Assembly (NCBI GenBank): GCA_025057975.1
Contig: JANWUV010000005.1
Coordinates: 62,001 to 126,000 of the forward strand
DNA from: Chloracidobacterium sp.
Lineage (GTDB): Bacteria > Acidobacteriota > Blastocatellia > Chloracidobacteriales > Chloracidobacteriaceae
Length of the DNA: 64,000 nucleotides
Reading direction: 5' to 3'
Below, in pieces: positions 18,595 through 27,739 of the stretch. Position numbers and translations under genes: made by a program. The notes below the pieces were generated by a model, which was not told the origin of the DNA, made no database searches, and was given only the letters and a program-made list of their open reading frames with translations. Each line of letters begins with the position of its first letter. The first letter of the stretch is position 1.

Positions 18595-19482
18595 CTACGA
18601 CGTACGATGAACGACAAACCGCGCCACTTCCACCAAAAGCTCTGCGCGGCGGCCGAGCGGCGCTAGGATAGTGATGGCTTCTTCAGCGAGCGCTTCGGCA
18701 TGGCGGCGGGACACCTCCAAGCCGTACAGCGCCGGGTATGTTGCCTTACCGGCAGCGGCGTCTTTGCCCGGCGTTTTCCCAAGCTGTTCGGCGGTCGCCG
18801 TTTCGTCAAGGATGTCGTCGGCGATCTGAAACGCCAACCCAACGCGGTCGCCGTAGGCCGCAAGCAAGGCAATATCATCTTCGGATGCGCCCGCCATGAT
18901 GCCGCCGCACACCAGCGCCCCGCGAATCAGCGCTCCGGTTTTGGCGCGATGGATGAAGGTCAGCCGCTCAGCGTCAATTGGCTTACCCTCGGCTTCGAGG
19001 TCAACCACTTGACCGGCGATCATGCCTTCAACCGTACCGGAGCCGACGGCCAATTCCCGAATGACGCGCACTTTTTGCTCCGCCGGGGCGTCCATTTCGG
19101 CCAATATCCGAAAAGCATGCGTCATCAGTCCGTCTCCAGCCAAAATGGCCGTCGCTTCATCAAACTGCTTATGGCAGGTTGGCATGCCGCGCCGCAAATC
19201 GTCGTTGTCCATCGCCGGGAGATCGTCGTGAATCAGCGAGTAGGTGTGAACCATCTCAAAGGCACAGGCGACGGGATACAGGCGCTCCGGCCGGCCGCCG
19301 AAAACTTCGCCGGCAGCCAGAACGAGGATCGGACGCAAGCGCTTGCCCCCAGCCATGAGGCTGTACCGCATCGCTTCATGGATGCGCGGCGGAGGCGTTG
19401 TTGCAGGCGGCATGAGTCGGTCAAGCCAACGGTTGACTTCGGGAACTTTCTCCGCGAAGTAAGCCTCAATCATGGCGCGCAC
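18595..19482 (-). CDS. ispA: Short-chain polyprenyl diphosphate synthase (FPP/GGPP synthase)
   Basis: 295 residues; ATG three codons in is an equally possible start. Condenses IPP with allylic diphosphates to make farnesyl or geranylgeranyl diphosphate. Seen: GGKRLRPILVLAAGE, the first Asp-rich motif with its two extra residues (DDLPAMDND, the bacterial FPP type), HKQFDEATAILAGDGLMTHA, and the second Asp-rich motif QIADDILDE. Transcribed away from the Rsm22-like gene with a 93-nt shared upstream region. Product chain length cannot be told from sequence alone, so the ispA symbol is by closest type. Confidence 0.85.
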   Translation of the reverse strand: MRAMIEAYFAEKVPEVNRWLDRLMPPATTPPPRIHEAMRYSLMAGGKRLRPILVLAAGEVFGGRPERLYPVACAFEMVHTYSLIHDDLPAMDNDDLRRGMPTCHKQFDEATAILAGDGLMTHAFRILAEMDAPAEQKVRVIRELAVGSGTVEGMIAGQVVDLEAEGKPIDAERLTFIHRAKTGALIRGALVCGGIMAGASEDDIALLAAYGDRVGLAFQIADDILDETATAEQLGKTPGKDAAAGKATYPALYGLEVSRRHAEALAEEAITILAPLGRRAELLVEVARFVVHRTS

Positions 19483-19512
19483 GCTCCCGGAAGATTGAAA
19501 TCCCAGCCTGCA

Positions 19513-19542
19513 ACGATAAGATGCGCCGCCTGTTCAAGACAA
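19513..19542 (-). promoter_or_regulatory. Candidate promoter for the prenyl diphosphate synthase gene
   Basis: On the minus strand TTGTCT, an 18-nt spacer and TATCGT lie about 30 nt before the start codon. Each box matches the sigma-70 consensus at four of six positions, so this is suggestive only. Confidence 0.3.
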
Positions 19543-19575
19543 CCGCTTTCGCAGGCGCAAAGGGAGGCGACGGTG

Positions 19576-20820
19576 ATGTTCGCAAGAGGCGATGACTTCC
19601 TGCGACAACTTGAACGCCGTCAAGTGGCGCACCAGCTCGGTCCCGAAGCCTTGGCGCAGTACGACCGAGGACCGGTGGGGAAAGTCTTTCTGGCGCCGAT
19701 CGCCGACGCCTTGGTGCGTCTATCGAATGATTTTACCCGCCGCCGGGGGACGCTGACTGAGGCGCTTCCCGGCGGCTACTGGCAGGATGCACGGCGGCTG
19801 GCGTACTTGTTTCACTTCTTGCCGCGCAACTACGTCAAGGCGGCCTGGGTACTGACCGAAGCTGGACGCCATGCGCGGCTTGCTGAGGAACTTGCGGCAA
19901 AGTCGCACTTCACCGTTTTGGACATTGGCTGCGGCCCAGGAACCGCCGCGTTAGCGACGCTGAACTTTCTGGCTTCCCTGCGGCCGACGGCCTTCCGTGT
20001 GGACATCGTTCTGGTGGAGGCGTCGCCGACGGCGATGCAGGAGGCGGTTAGCTTGCTGCGCCAAGCCGCCGATCAGATCAATGCCGAACGCCGCGAAACT
20101 CTGGCAGTGCGCATTAGCTCGCATGTCGGCGACGCTGCGCAGGTCAAGGCGTATCTTCCGCGCGGCGGAGCTGACTTCATTTGGCTCGCCAACCTGCTTA
20201 ATGAGGTTACCTCAGACGCCACTGCGCCTGCTTGGGTGATAACTCTGGCGCGGGCAGGGCTGAAGCCTGACGGTGGGCTGTATGTCATTGAGCCGGGTTT
20301 GCATGAGACCGCTCGCGCGGCGATGCGGCTTCGTGACGCTCTACTGGAAGCTGACCCGATGCTGGGGGTTTTTGCGCCATGCACCGCTGACGGCCCATGC
20401 CGCATGCTGGCGGAGCGCCCACACCGCGATTGGTGTCATGTGTCGATTGTATGGAAACCGACGCCGTTGGTTGCACAGCTCGACGGCCTGACAGGGCTGC
20501 GCAGCCACAACCAAAAGTTTTTCTACTTTGTGCTGCGGCGAGATGGGAAGCGGGCAGCCGAGCCGCGTCATGGCTGGTCGGCATGGCGCGTCATCGGGGA
20601 CCTGCAACGTGAGAAAGGACGCGAAAAACGTCTGGTGTGCGGTACCGACCGCTGCGCGCTTTTGACGCGCCTCAAACGTGACCGGCGGACGGAAAACGCC
20701 GCCTTTGGCGACGCCGTACGTGGCGATATACTCTGGCTGTCGGAAGCGCCCGTGTCTTCAGGAGAGGGCTTGCGCCTGCCGCCAACCGCGCGCGTTGAAC
20801 GCCAAACGCCGACTGAGTAG
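19576..20820 (+). CDS. Rsm22-family ribosomal small-subunit methyltransferase-like protein
   Basis: 414 residues from an ATG preceded by GGAGG at 8 nt; an open frame extends far upstream but that part is antisense to the prenyl synthase gene. An S-adenosylmethionine fold is shown by FTVLDIGCGPGTAALATLNF; LYVIEPGLHETARAAMRLRD follows. The cysteine-rich stretch ACTADGPCRMLAE then RDWCHVSIVW matches the CPH..C..DWCH region typical of Rsm22/METTL17-like proteins, where cysteines can hold an Fe-S cluster. In mitochondria these proteins assist small-subunit assembly; the bacterial role is unclear. It is followed after 6 nt by an amidohydrolase gene. Confidence 0.75.
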   Translation: MFARGDDFLRQLERRQVAHQLGPEALAQYDRGPVGKVFLAPIADALVRLSNDFTRRRGTLTEALPGGYWQDARRLAYLFHFLPRNYVKAAWVLTEAGRHARLAEELAAKSHFTVLDIGCGPGTAALATLNFLASLRPTAFRVDIVLVEASPTAMQEAVSLLRQAADQINAERRETLAVRISSHVGDAAQVKAYLPRGGADFIWLANLLNEVTSDATAPAWVITLARAGLKPDGGLYVIEPGLHETARAAMRLRDALLEADPMLGVFAPCTADGPCRMLAERPHRDWCHVSIVWKPTPLVAQLDGLTGLRSHNQKFFYFVLRRDGKRAAEPRHGWSAWRVIGDLQREKGREKRLVCGTDRCALLTRLKRDRRTENAAFGDAVRGDILWLSEAPVSSGEGLRLPPTARVERQTPTE

Positions 20821-20826
20821 CGCCCT

Positions 20827-22149
20827 ATGCCCACACTGCGGATTGCTGATGGAACAATTCTGACAAGCGGCCCGAAACATCGGGTCGTGAAGGGCGACCT
20901 GTACGTGCGGGACGGTCACATCACGCACGTCGGCGATGCGCCGCAAACAGCGGACGAGACGCTTGACGCGCACGGCTGCGTAGTCATACCGGGCTTCGTT
21001 CAATCGCATGTTCATCTGTGCCAAACGTTGTTTCGTGGCGCAGCTGACGACCTCGAACTCCTCGACTGGCTGAAAACGCGTATTTGGAAGTTTGAGGCTG
21101 CGCACACTCCGGAAAGCCTTCGCATTTCGGCGCAGTTGGCAACGGCGGAGATGATGCGCGGCGGCACGACGTGTGCGATGACAATGGAGAGCGTCTATCA
21201 CACGGAAGCGGCGTTGGAGGTCGTCGCTGAAAGCGGCTTCCGCGCCGTGGTGGGCAAGTGCCTGATGGACGCCGGGGATGATGTTCCGGCCGGGTTGCGC
21301 GAGACGACGGCGCACGCCCGCGCCGAGTCCTTGCGCCTACTTGAAACATGGCACGGCGCGGCCGAGGGGCGTGTTCGGATTGCCTTGGCGCCGCGCTTTG
21401 TCCTGTCGTGTACGCAGACCTTGCTGCGCGACATAGCGGCGCTGGCGCGCGAGAAAGGGGTGCGCGTGCATACGCATGCCTCGGAAAACCGCGACGAAGT
21501 GGCGTTGGTTGAACGCCTCACCGGCCGGCGAAATCTGGCTTATCTGCACGAACTTGGGCTGACAGGCGCGCACGTCGGCGTCGCGCACTGCATCTGGCTG
21601 GACGAGGCGGAACTGACAATTTTGGCTGAAACGGGGACGCATGTTTTGCACTGTCCGTCGTCCAATCTAAAGCTGGGTTCCGGCGTCGCTCCGGTGGTGG
21701 AGATGCTGGAACGCGGCGTATCGGTTTCGCTCGGCGCGGACGGCGCGCCTTGCAACAATCGGCTGGACGCTTTCACGGAAATGCGGACGGCGGCGCTGCT
21801 TCAGAAAATGCGGTGGGGCGCAAAGCGGCTGACGGCGTTGGAAGCCTTCCAGATGGCGACTTGGCAGGGCGCACGCGCGCTCGGGTTGGAACACGAAATC
21901 GGCAGTTTGGATGTCGGCAAGGCGGCCGACATCGCCGTGGTCAATCTGGACACCCTGCATGCCGCGCCGCATCCCGATCCGCTTTCGGCGTTGGTCTATG
22001 CCGCAACCGCCGCCGATGTCCGGCATGTGGTCATCGCCGGCCGGGTGGTCGTGCGCCATGGGGAACTCACGACCTTGGATGAAGCCGAAGTTCGGGCGCA
22101 GGCGCGGCGGGCGTTCGTCGCTTTAGCCGCTCGCGCCGGTGTTGCTTGA
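20827..22149 (+). CDS. Amidohydrolase of the MTA/SAH deaminase - TRZ/ATZ family
   Basis: 440 residues. A metal-dependent TIM-barrel hydrolase of the cytosine-deaminase-like superfamily. The metal-binding HxH occurs in GFVQSHVHLCQTLFRGAADD; further ligands are the His in VHTHASEN, VAHCIWL and the Asp in SLGADGAPCNN. The C-terminal IGSLDVGKAADIAVVNLD closes the small beta domain. The likely reaction is deamination of 5'-methylthioadenosine, S-adenosylhomocysteine or a similar adenosine derivative; chlorohydrolase relatives cannot be excluded. Location beside a SAM-dependent methyltransferase would suit an SAH-related substrate, but that is inference. Confidence 0.78.
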   Translation: MPTLRIADGTILTSGPKHRVVKGDLYVRDGHITHVGDAPQTADETLDAHGCVVIPGFVQSHVHLCQTLFRGAADDLELLDWLKTRIWKFEAAHTPESLRISAQLATAEMMRGGTTCAMTMESVYHTEAALEVVAESGFRAVVGKCLMDAGDDVPAGLRETTAHARAESLRLLETWHGAAEGRVRIALAPRFVLSCTQTLLRDIAALAREKGVRVHTHASENRDEVALVERLTGRRNLAYLHELGLTGAHVGVAHCIWLDEAELTILAETGTHVLHCPSSNLKLGSGVAPVVEMLERGVSVSLGADGAPCNNRLDAFTEMRTAALLQKMRWGAKRLTALEAFQMATWQGARALGLEHEIGSLDVGKAADIAVVNLDTLHAAPHPDPLSALVYAATAADVRHVVIAGRVVVRHGELTTLDEAEVRAQARRAFVALAARAGVA

Positions 22150-22461
22150 GTGTCCTTTGCGGCGACTGTTTCGGTGTTCAGCAGCTGTGAACAACCACGA
22201 AATGCTGTTGAGTAGCTCACCTTGAGCATCTCTGTCAGAGTAACCGCTCAGAGAGCGCCTTTCAGACACCAGCCATCTGCACAAAGTATCGGCAAAGTAC
22301 GTTACGCTACGCACAATCTCATTGGCTTTCACTTACACTACTAAAAACTTGCCTTTCGGCTGGCGATTACCAAACCATAGGTAACTTCACTCGGTTTTCA
22401 GCACTGGTTCCGACCGCCCGGCGGTGTATCCCGCCCCTTCCTTATCCAGGGTGAAACGACG
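22150..22461. other. Intergenic stretch upstream of the Cys-rich miniprotein
   Basis: About 310 nt with no supported gene. It is locally AT-richer than its surroundings (TTACACTACTAAAAACTT near 22332-22350), which may mark a promoter for the downstream miniprotein and oxidoreductase genes, but I see no confident -35/-10 pair. Confidence 0.4.
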
Positions 22462-22641
22462 ATGCCTACGCGAGCCTTCTGCGACTGTTGCGATGAACCT
22501 GCTCGGCAGCTCTTCGACATCACGCGCATCCCCGAACTGGCGGAAGTCGTGCGGCAGTTTGGGTACCGGGCGGTGTGCCAAGCTTGTTACGACAACCTTT
22601 TTGAAGAGCTTGAGCGTGAAAAAGAGGATGTGGACGCCTAA
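22462..22641 (+). CDS. 59-residue Cys-rich miniprotein, zinc-ribbon-like
   Basis: A short frame from ATG 22462 to TAA 22639-22641. It begins MPTRAFCDCCDEPARQLFDI, has VCQACYDNLFEELEREKED in its second half and ends in an acidic helix. The CxCC and CxxC pairs separated by about 36 residues look like a small zinc-binding knuckle. Composition is unlike chance translation: it is hydrophilic and charged, with coherent helices. It lies 83 nt before the FAD oxidoreductase on the same strand, so it may share its transcript. I do not recognise the family; a role as a zinc-dependent partner or regulator is speculation. Confidence 0.6.
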   Translation: MPTRAFCDCCDEPARQLFDITRIPELAEVVRQFGYRAVCQACYDNLFEELEREKEDVDA

Positions 22642-22724
22642 CATCCAAGCCGGGTTGCTGTCCACACGCCCTGTCGTGTTTCAAATCGACGGCTTCAAGT
22701 CCGGTGATGAGGTGCTCCGATTGT

Positions 22725-23882
22725 ATGCCTAAACAAGCTGAAGTCGTCATCATTGGTGGCGGCGTCATTGGTTGCAGCATCGCTTACTTTCTGACCCGGC
22801 ACGGCTGCCGTGATGTGCTGATCCTCGAACGCGAAAACTTCCAAGGCAAGCACTCAACCGGACGCAGCGCCGGCGGCGTCCGCCAGCAGTTCGCCACGCC
22901 GGTCAACATCCGCATGTCCCGGTTCTCGATAGAGTTTTTCACCCACTTTGAAGAACTCACTGGCCAGGACCCGGAATATCGGCGCTACGGCTACCTCTTT
23001 ATCGCCACCGAACCGGCGCACGTGGACTATCTGCACCGCAACATGGATGTCCAGAGGGCGGAAGGCGTACCGGTGGAATTTCTGACCCGCGACGACATCG
23101 TTAGACTCGTCCCGCAACTGTACGTTGAGGATGTTCTGGGCGGTACGTACTGCCCGACGGACGGTTTTGTTGACCCCTACAGCATTATGCAGGGCTTCAA
23201 CCGCAAGGCCCGCGAACAAGGCGCGCGCATCGAACTGGAAACTGAAGCGCTGGACTTCACCGTTGAGCATGGCCGCATCACGGGCGTTGTCACCAATCGC
23301 GGCCATATCGCCACTCGAACGGTCGTCAACGCCGCCGGCGCATGGGCGCATCTGGTCGGACGTAAGCTGGGCGTGGAGATTCCTATCCGTCCCACCAAAC
23401 GACAGATCGTGACGACGGAAAGGTTCGATGAACTGCCCCGCGAGCTGCCGATGCTGGTTGACCTGAGCACCGGCTGCTACATCCGCAGGGAAGGCGACGG
23501 CGTGATGCTCGGCTGGGCCGATCCGAATGAGCCGGAAAGCTTTGATACGACCTTTAACCCTGACTTTATTGACGCCATCATCGAGCGCGCGCTGCCGCGC
23601 GTCCCCTGCTTGGAAAACGCCTCCATCAACCTGCGTCGCTGCTGGGGCGGCCTCTACGACATCTCGCCGGACCACCACGCTATTGTCGGCCCCGTCCCGA
23701 ACGTCGAAGGCTTTTACGTGTGCGCTGGCTTCAGTGGCCACGGCATCATGCATTCGCCGGCGATGGGTACGGCCATTGCGGAAATGATCCTGTTTGGCGA
23801 GTCGCGGACGCTGGATGTGACGCCGCTTTCCATCGAACGCTTCGCCAAAGGCGAACTACTGCACGAAACGGCTGTCATTTGA
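22725..23882 (+). CDS. FAD-dependent amino-acid/sarcosine oxidase-like oxidoreductase (DAO family)
   Basis: 385 residues from ATG 22725; an upstream in-frame ATG would add seven unrelated residues. FAD-binding Rossmann motif VVIIGGGVIGCSIAYFLTRH is at the N-terminus, followed by STGRSAGGVRQQFATP where DAO-family enzymes contact the flavin, and a C-terminal GLYDISPDHHAIVGPVPNVE with GFSGHGIMHSPAMG closing the FAD site. This resembles the sarcosine oxidase beta subunit and related glycine/hydroxyacid oxidases. No alpha, gamma or delta subunits of a heterotetrameric sarcosine oxidase are nearby, so a monomeric enzyme with an amine or 2-hydroxyacid substrate is likely. Substrate unknown. Confidence 0.8.
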   Translation: MPKQAEVVIIGGGVIGCSIAYFLTRHGCRDVLILERENFQGKHSTGRSAGGVRQQFATPVNIRMSRFSIEFFTHFEELTGQDPEYRRYGYLFIATEPAHVDYLHRNMDVQRAEGVPVEFLTRDDIVRLVPQLYVEDVLGGTYCPTDGFVDPYSIMQGFNRKAREQGARIELETEALDFTVEHGRITGVVTNRGHIATRTVVNAAGAWAHLVGRKLGVEIPIRPTKRQIVTTERFDELPRELPMLVDLSTGCYIRREGDGVMLGWADPNEPESFDTTFNPDFIDAIIERALPRVPCLENASINLRRCWGGLYDISPDHHAIVGPVPNVEGFYVCAGFSGHGIMHSPAMGTAIAEMILFGESRTLDVTPLSIERFAKGELLHETAVI

Positions 23883-23888
23883 GACTCA

Positions 23889-24629
23889 ATGACGCCGACT
23901 TACGCCATTTTTGGGGCTACGTCGGGGATTGCGCGCGCCGTCGTCGCTGAGTTGGCGAAACGCGGTGCAACGCTCATCCTCGCCGCACGTAACCTCGCTG
24001 AAGCGGAACGCATCGCCGCCGACGCCCGCCTGCGGTACGGCGTGCAAACGTCCACCATCGCCTTCGACGCCTGCGATCTTGCCAGCCACGCTGCCGTCTT
24101 TGCGTCGGTGGTTGAACGCGCTGGCCGACTGGACGGCGTCCTCGTCGCCTTCGGTACAATGACTGACCAGAAGCAGGCGGAACGCGACGTAACCGCCGCT
24201 GAAGCGATGATTGCCTCCAACTACACTGGCGTGGTGTCCATCGTGACGCACGCAGCGAACTACTTTGAAGCGCAGGGGCGTGGCGTGATTGGCGTTATTT
24301 CCTCTGTCGCCGGGGACCGCGGCCGCCAAAGCAACTATGTTTACGGGTCGGCTAAAGCCGGCGTCACCGCGTTTTGTCAGGGCTTGCGGCAGCGACTGTT
24401 CAAGAAGGGCGTGCGGGTCGTCACCATCAAGCCGGGCATTGTAGACACGCCAATGACCTACGGTATGCAACTGCCGCCCATCGTCGCTAAACCCGAACGT
24501 GTAGCGCATGACATCGTACGCGCGCTGGAGCGCGCCGACGGCGATGTTTATACACCGTTTTTCTGGCGCTTCATCATGTTCGTCATTCGGGCCATTCCCG
24601 AGCCGATCTTCAAACGGCTCTCGCTATGA
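23889..24629 (+). CDS. Short-chain dehydrogenase/reductase (SDR)
   Basis: 246 residues. Classical SDR: cofactor motif IFGATSGIARAVVAELAKRG, dinucleotide-binding region VLVAFGTM, catalytic Ser in VISSVAGDRGR and the YxxxK pair in YVYGSAKAG. The C-terminus has a hydrophobic segment (FFWRFIMFVIRAIPEPIF) typical of membrane-associated members similar to DprE2-type polyprenyl-sugar 2-ulose reductases. That similarity suggests a lipid-linked sugar or lipid substrate but it is not proof. It begins 6 nt after the FAD oxidoreductase and its stop overlaps the VanZ gene start. Confidence 0.85.
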   Translation: MTPTYAIFGATSGIARAVVAELAKRGATLILAARNLAEAERIAADARLRYGVQTSTIAFDACDLASHAAVFASVVERAGRLDGVLVAFGTMTDQKQAERDVTAAEAMIASNYTGVVSIVTHAANYFEAQGRGVIGVISSVAGDRGRQSNYVYGSAKAGVTAFCQGLRQRLFKKGVRVVTIKPGIVDTPMTYGMQLPPIVAKPERVAHDIVRALERADGDVYTPFFWRFIMFVIRAIPEPIFKRLSL

Positions 24630-25150
24630 CCAACGCTAAGGGTCGCTGGTGGTGGCTGCTCCTGCCCATCGGCTGGATGGGAGCGATATTTGTGTTTTCC
24701 AGCGATTGGCTGGCATGGCGCAACACCGCCCCGCTGGCGCGGATTTGGTTGCACTGGTGGCTGCCGAATCCTGACCCACAAACCACCGAGACGTTCCATC
24801 TCATCCTGCGCAAACTAGGCCACGTTACGGAGTACGCCCTACTAGCGCTGCTTTGGTACGTCGCCCTGCGGCGCGCAAACTGCTGGTCGCCACGGCAGGC
24901 CGGTCTTGGCGCGGCTGTTGTGTCTATTCTGTACGCGGGACTGGACGAATGGCGGCAAACCTTCACAGTGGAACGCATCGGTTCGCCGGCTGACGTCGGG
25001 TTTGACAGTTTGGGCGTTTTGTTGGGACTGTCCGGCGTCGCCCTGCTGCACCAGCTGCGCGCTTTGCGCAGTCAGCTGGCGGCGCAGGACGCCTACCGTA
25101 CACGTCCGCGCAAGCGGCCAAGGTACTCATACGTTGCGCGCTCCGATTGA
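24626..25150 (+). CDS. VanZ-family membrane protein
   Basis: 174 residues. Four hydrophobic helices with family features: WWWLLLPIGWMGAIFVFSS at the N-terminus, LRKLGHVTEYALLALLWYVA, AGLDEWRQTFTVERIGSPAD, and VGFDSLGVLLGLSGVALLH. VanZ-like proteins are inner-membrane proteins, best known for low-level teicoplanin resistance in vanA clusters, but most homologues are chromosomal and of unknown function. Start overlaps the SDR stop by 4 nt. The 3' end overlaps the convergent ElyC-like gene by 58 nt. Confidence 0.8.
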   Translation: MTNAKGRWWWLLLPIGWMGAIFVFSSDWLAWRNTAPLARIWLHWWLPNPDPQTTETFHLILRKLGHVTEYALLALLWYVALRRANCWSPRQAGLGAAVVSILYAGLDEWRQTFTVERIGSPADVGFDSLGVLLGLSGVALLHQLRALRSQLAAQDAYRTRPRKRPRYSYVARSD

Positions 25151-25863
25151 TGCAGCGCCGCGCCGCTTGGGTAGAGGTCGCCCGGTGTCCACACGTCGTC
25201 ATCCTCCGTCGCCTGAAAGTCGGTCGGGGCCGGTATTGGCGTCAAACCCTGTGCGCGACAGGCGGCAAGGGCGCGCGGCATGTGGGCGGCGGAAGTCACC
25301 AGCAGGAACGGCGCCGTCCCAACGAGCGACGCGACGGCGGCGATTTCTTCAACCGTGTTGCGCCCTACAGGCTGAACGGTTACCCGCTCCGGCGGAACGC
25401 CCAGCGCGCAGGCGGCGTCGCGCATGACTTCGCCTGCTGGCCGCGTCATAAAGACTGCGCCGCCCGAAGTCACAAGTTGGGCGGTTGGGAGAAGTCGCTG
25501 TAAGCGAATCCCCTCGACGAGTCGCTGCAGGGAGGCGGTGGATAAACACTGAGTTGGCGGTAGGTTTTCAGCCCCGCCAGCGCCGCCGCCAAGGACGACA
25601 ATCCAACGAATGCTTTGTTGTTCGGGTGGGACAGCGCCGGTCGGCGCAAACACGGGTTGGTTGCGCTCCAGTGGGCGCAGCAGAGCATTAGCCGTCCAGC
25701 CATGGCTGACGACGGCCAAAAATGCGACGGACGCTGTAACGACTAGCTTGCCCGCAAACTGCCGCCGTGAAAACCACAGCAACCCGACGCCCACGCCGAG
25801 TCCAAGGAGCGCCAGCGACAGCGGGAAGAAGAGCGGTGCAAGAAACTTCTCAACGTAGAACAC
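25093..25863 (-). CDS. YdcF/ElyC-like DUF218 membrane protein
   Basis: 256 residues. Two N-terminal membrane helices (LAPLFFPLSLALLGLGVGVG; LVVTASVAFLAVVSHGW) precede a DUF218 domain: IRWIVVLGGGAGG, RLVEGIRLQRLLPTAQLVTS, NTVEEIAAVASLVG and LVTSAAHMPRALAACRAQGL. ElyC and SanA/YdcF proteins affect envelope integrity and lipid-carrier-dependent wall synthesis in E. coli. Its gene starts 3 nt after glmS on the same strand, which fits an envelope role. The 3' end overlaps the opposing VanZ gene. Confidence 0.82.
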   Translation of the reverse strand: MFYVEKFLAPLFFPLSLALLGLGVGVGLLWFSRRQFAGKLVVTASVAFLAVVSHGWTANALLRPLERNQPVFAPTGAVPPEQQSIRWIVVLGGGAGGAENLPPTQCLSTASLQRLVEGIRLQRLLPTAQLVTSGGAVFMTRPAGEVMRDAACALGVPPERVTVQPVGRNTVEEIAAVASLVGTAPFLLVTSAAHMPRALAACRAQGLTPIPAPTDFQATEDDDVWTPGDLYPSGAALHQSERATYEYLGRLRGRVR

Positions 25864-25866
25864 GCG

Positions 25867-27723
25867 CTACTCAACCGTGACGCTCTTGGCGAGATTGCGC
25901 GGCTGATCCACGTCGCAGCCGCGCCGAACGGCGATGTGGTAGGCCAGCAACTGCAACGGCACGACGGCCAGCACCGCTGAAAGCACATCGCTCGCGGGTG
26001 GAATAGAGATGACGCGCTCGGCCAGCGCCGTCGCTTGCGTATCGCCTTCTGTCACCACGGCAATGACGCGCCCATCGCGCGCCTTAACTTCCTGAAGGTT
26101 CGACAATGTTTTTTCATAACGCAGTTCCGAAGCCGGATTGCCCACTTCGCGCGGCATCACCATGACGACCGGCAGCCGTTCGTCAATAAGCGCGTTGGGT
26201 CCATGCTTCATTTCTCCGGCCGGAAAGCCTTCGGCGTGAATGTAGCTGATTTCCTTGAGCTTGAGCGCTCCTTCGAGCGCGATGGGGAAGTGAACGCCGC
26301 GCCCTAAGTAAAGAAAGTCCGAGACGCGGAAGAATTCCCTAGATAACTCCGCCACAGTCGCCTCTTGGCCAAGGACAGCTTCCAATTTGGTCGGTAACGC
26401 CAGCAGTCGCTCAATGTGCGTCATCACGGCGTCCGGCGTCAGCGTCGCACGGTGTTGCCCAAAGTGAAGCGCTAACAGATAGAGAGCGACCATCTGGGAC
26501 GTAAACGCCTTGGTTGAAGCCACCGAGATTTCCGGCCCAGCGTGCGTGAGTAGAACCCCGTGGGCTTCGCGCGCCGCCATCGAGCCCGGCACATTGCAGA
26601 TCGCCAGCGTGTAGCAGCCACGTTGTTTCGCCTCGCGCAGCGCCGCAACAGTATCGGCCGTTTCACCAGACTGCGTAATGACGACAACCAACGTTTGCTT
26701 ATCCAGCAGTGGATTGCGGTAACGGAATTCGCCAGCGTAGTCCACCTCAACTGGCAAGCGCGCCAGTTCTTCAATGATCCACTTCCCCACCAGCGCGGCA
26801 TGCCGACTCGTGCCGCAGGCGGCGATCATGACGCGGTTGAACGTCCGCCAAGCGTCGTCGGGAATGGCTGTTGGATCGAGATACACGCGGCCTTCGTCCA
26901 AGCTGACGCGCCCGGCCAGCGTGTCGCGGACGGCGCGCGGCTGCTCGTGGATTTCCTTGAGCATGAAGTGTTTGAAGCCACCCTTTTCCGCCATGACGGG
27001 ATCCCACATCACACGCTGCACTGGCGGCGCAACCGGACGACCGGCGAAGTCGGTGAAGGTCACGCCGTCGCCGCGTACGACCGCGATGTGTCCGTCGTCA
27101 AGAAACACTACATCGCGCGTGTGATGCAGAATGGCCGTGACATCCGAAGCGACAAAGTTTTCATCCTGCCCCAACCCCACGACGACCGGCGGGCCAAAGC
27201 GCGCCGCAACAATTGTATTCGGCTCATCGGACGCAATGACCGCAATGGCGAACATCCCGACAAGCTCGGCTAACGCCCGCCGAACGGCGTCGGCGAGCGC
27301 AGCACCGCCGTGGTGATATTTGCCAATGAGATGGGCGATGACTTCCGTATCGGTTTGAGTAACAAAGGTATGTCCTTCCCGTTCCAACGCTCGTTTGAGC
27401 GTTAGGTAATTTTCGATGATGCCGTTATGGACGACGACGACGCGGCCGGTTGCGTCGCGGTGCGGGTGGGCGTTTTCTTCAGTCGGGCGGCCGTGCGTCG
27501 CCCACCGGGTATGGCCAATGCCGCAGCTTCCGGCGAGAGGCGCGCGCTGAACGGCAGCCTCCAAGTTGAAAAGCTTGCCGGAAGCGCGTCGGATTTCCAG
27601 TTGACCATCGGCGACGACGGCGATACCGGCCGAGTCGTAGCCGCGATATTCAAGGCGCTTGAGGCCATCCAGTAAGACCGAGACGACCGGCTTCGCGCCA
27701 ACATAGCCCACAATACCGCACAT
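25867..27723 (-). CDS. glmS: Glutamine--fructose-6-phosphate aminotransferase GlmS
   Basis: 618 residues. Makes glucosamine-6-phosphate, the entry step to UDP-GlcNAc. The N-terminal glutaminase starts [20 protein letters not shown] with the catalytic Cys next to Met; [20 protein letters not shown] and [18 protein letters not shown] follow. The two SIS domains show [40 protein letters not shown] and [13 protein letters not shown], and the end is [15 protein letters not shown]. No glmS ribozyme is recognisable upstream. It lies 16 nt after an exported-protein gene and 3 nt before the ElyC-like gene, so all are probably one transcript. Confidence 0.96.
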   Translation of the reverse strand: MCGIVGYVGAKPVVSVLLDGLKRLEYRGYDSAGIAVVADGQLEIRRASGKLFNLEAAVQRAPLAGSCGIGHTRWATHGRPTEENAHPHRDATGRVVVVHNGIIENYLTLKRALEREGHTFVTQTDTEVIAHLIGKYHHGGAALADAVRRALAELVGMFAIAVIASDEPNTIVAARFGPPVVVGLGQDENFVASDVTAILHHTRDVVFLDDGHIAVVRGDGVTFTDFAGRPVAPPVQRVMWDPVMAEKGGFKHFMLKEIHEQPRAVRDTLAGRVSLDEGRVYLDPTAIPDDAWRTFNRVMIAACGTSRHAALVGKWIIEELARLPVEVDYAGEFRYRNPLLDKQTLVVVITQSGETADTVAALREAKQRGCYTLAICNVPGSMAAREAHGVLLTHAGPEISVASTKAFTSQMVALYLLALHFGQHRATLTPDAVMTHIERLLALPTKLEAVLGQEATVAELSREFFRVSDFLYLGRGVHFPIALEGALKLKEISYIHAEGFPAGEMKHGPNALIDERLPVVMVMPREVGNPASELRYEKTLSNLQEVKARDGRVIAVVTEGDTQATALAERVISIPPASDVLSAVLAVVPLQLLAYHIAVRRGCDVDQPRNLAKSVTVE

Positions 27724-27739
27724 GGCGCAGTGTCCTTCT

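Noticed and set aside
18700-19575. A long plus-strand open frame running into the Rsm22-like gene
   Set aside because: This part is antisense to the prenyl diphosphate synthase and its translation has no family features; the methyltransferase starts at ATG 19576 with a GGAGG site.
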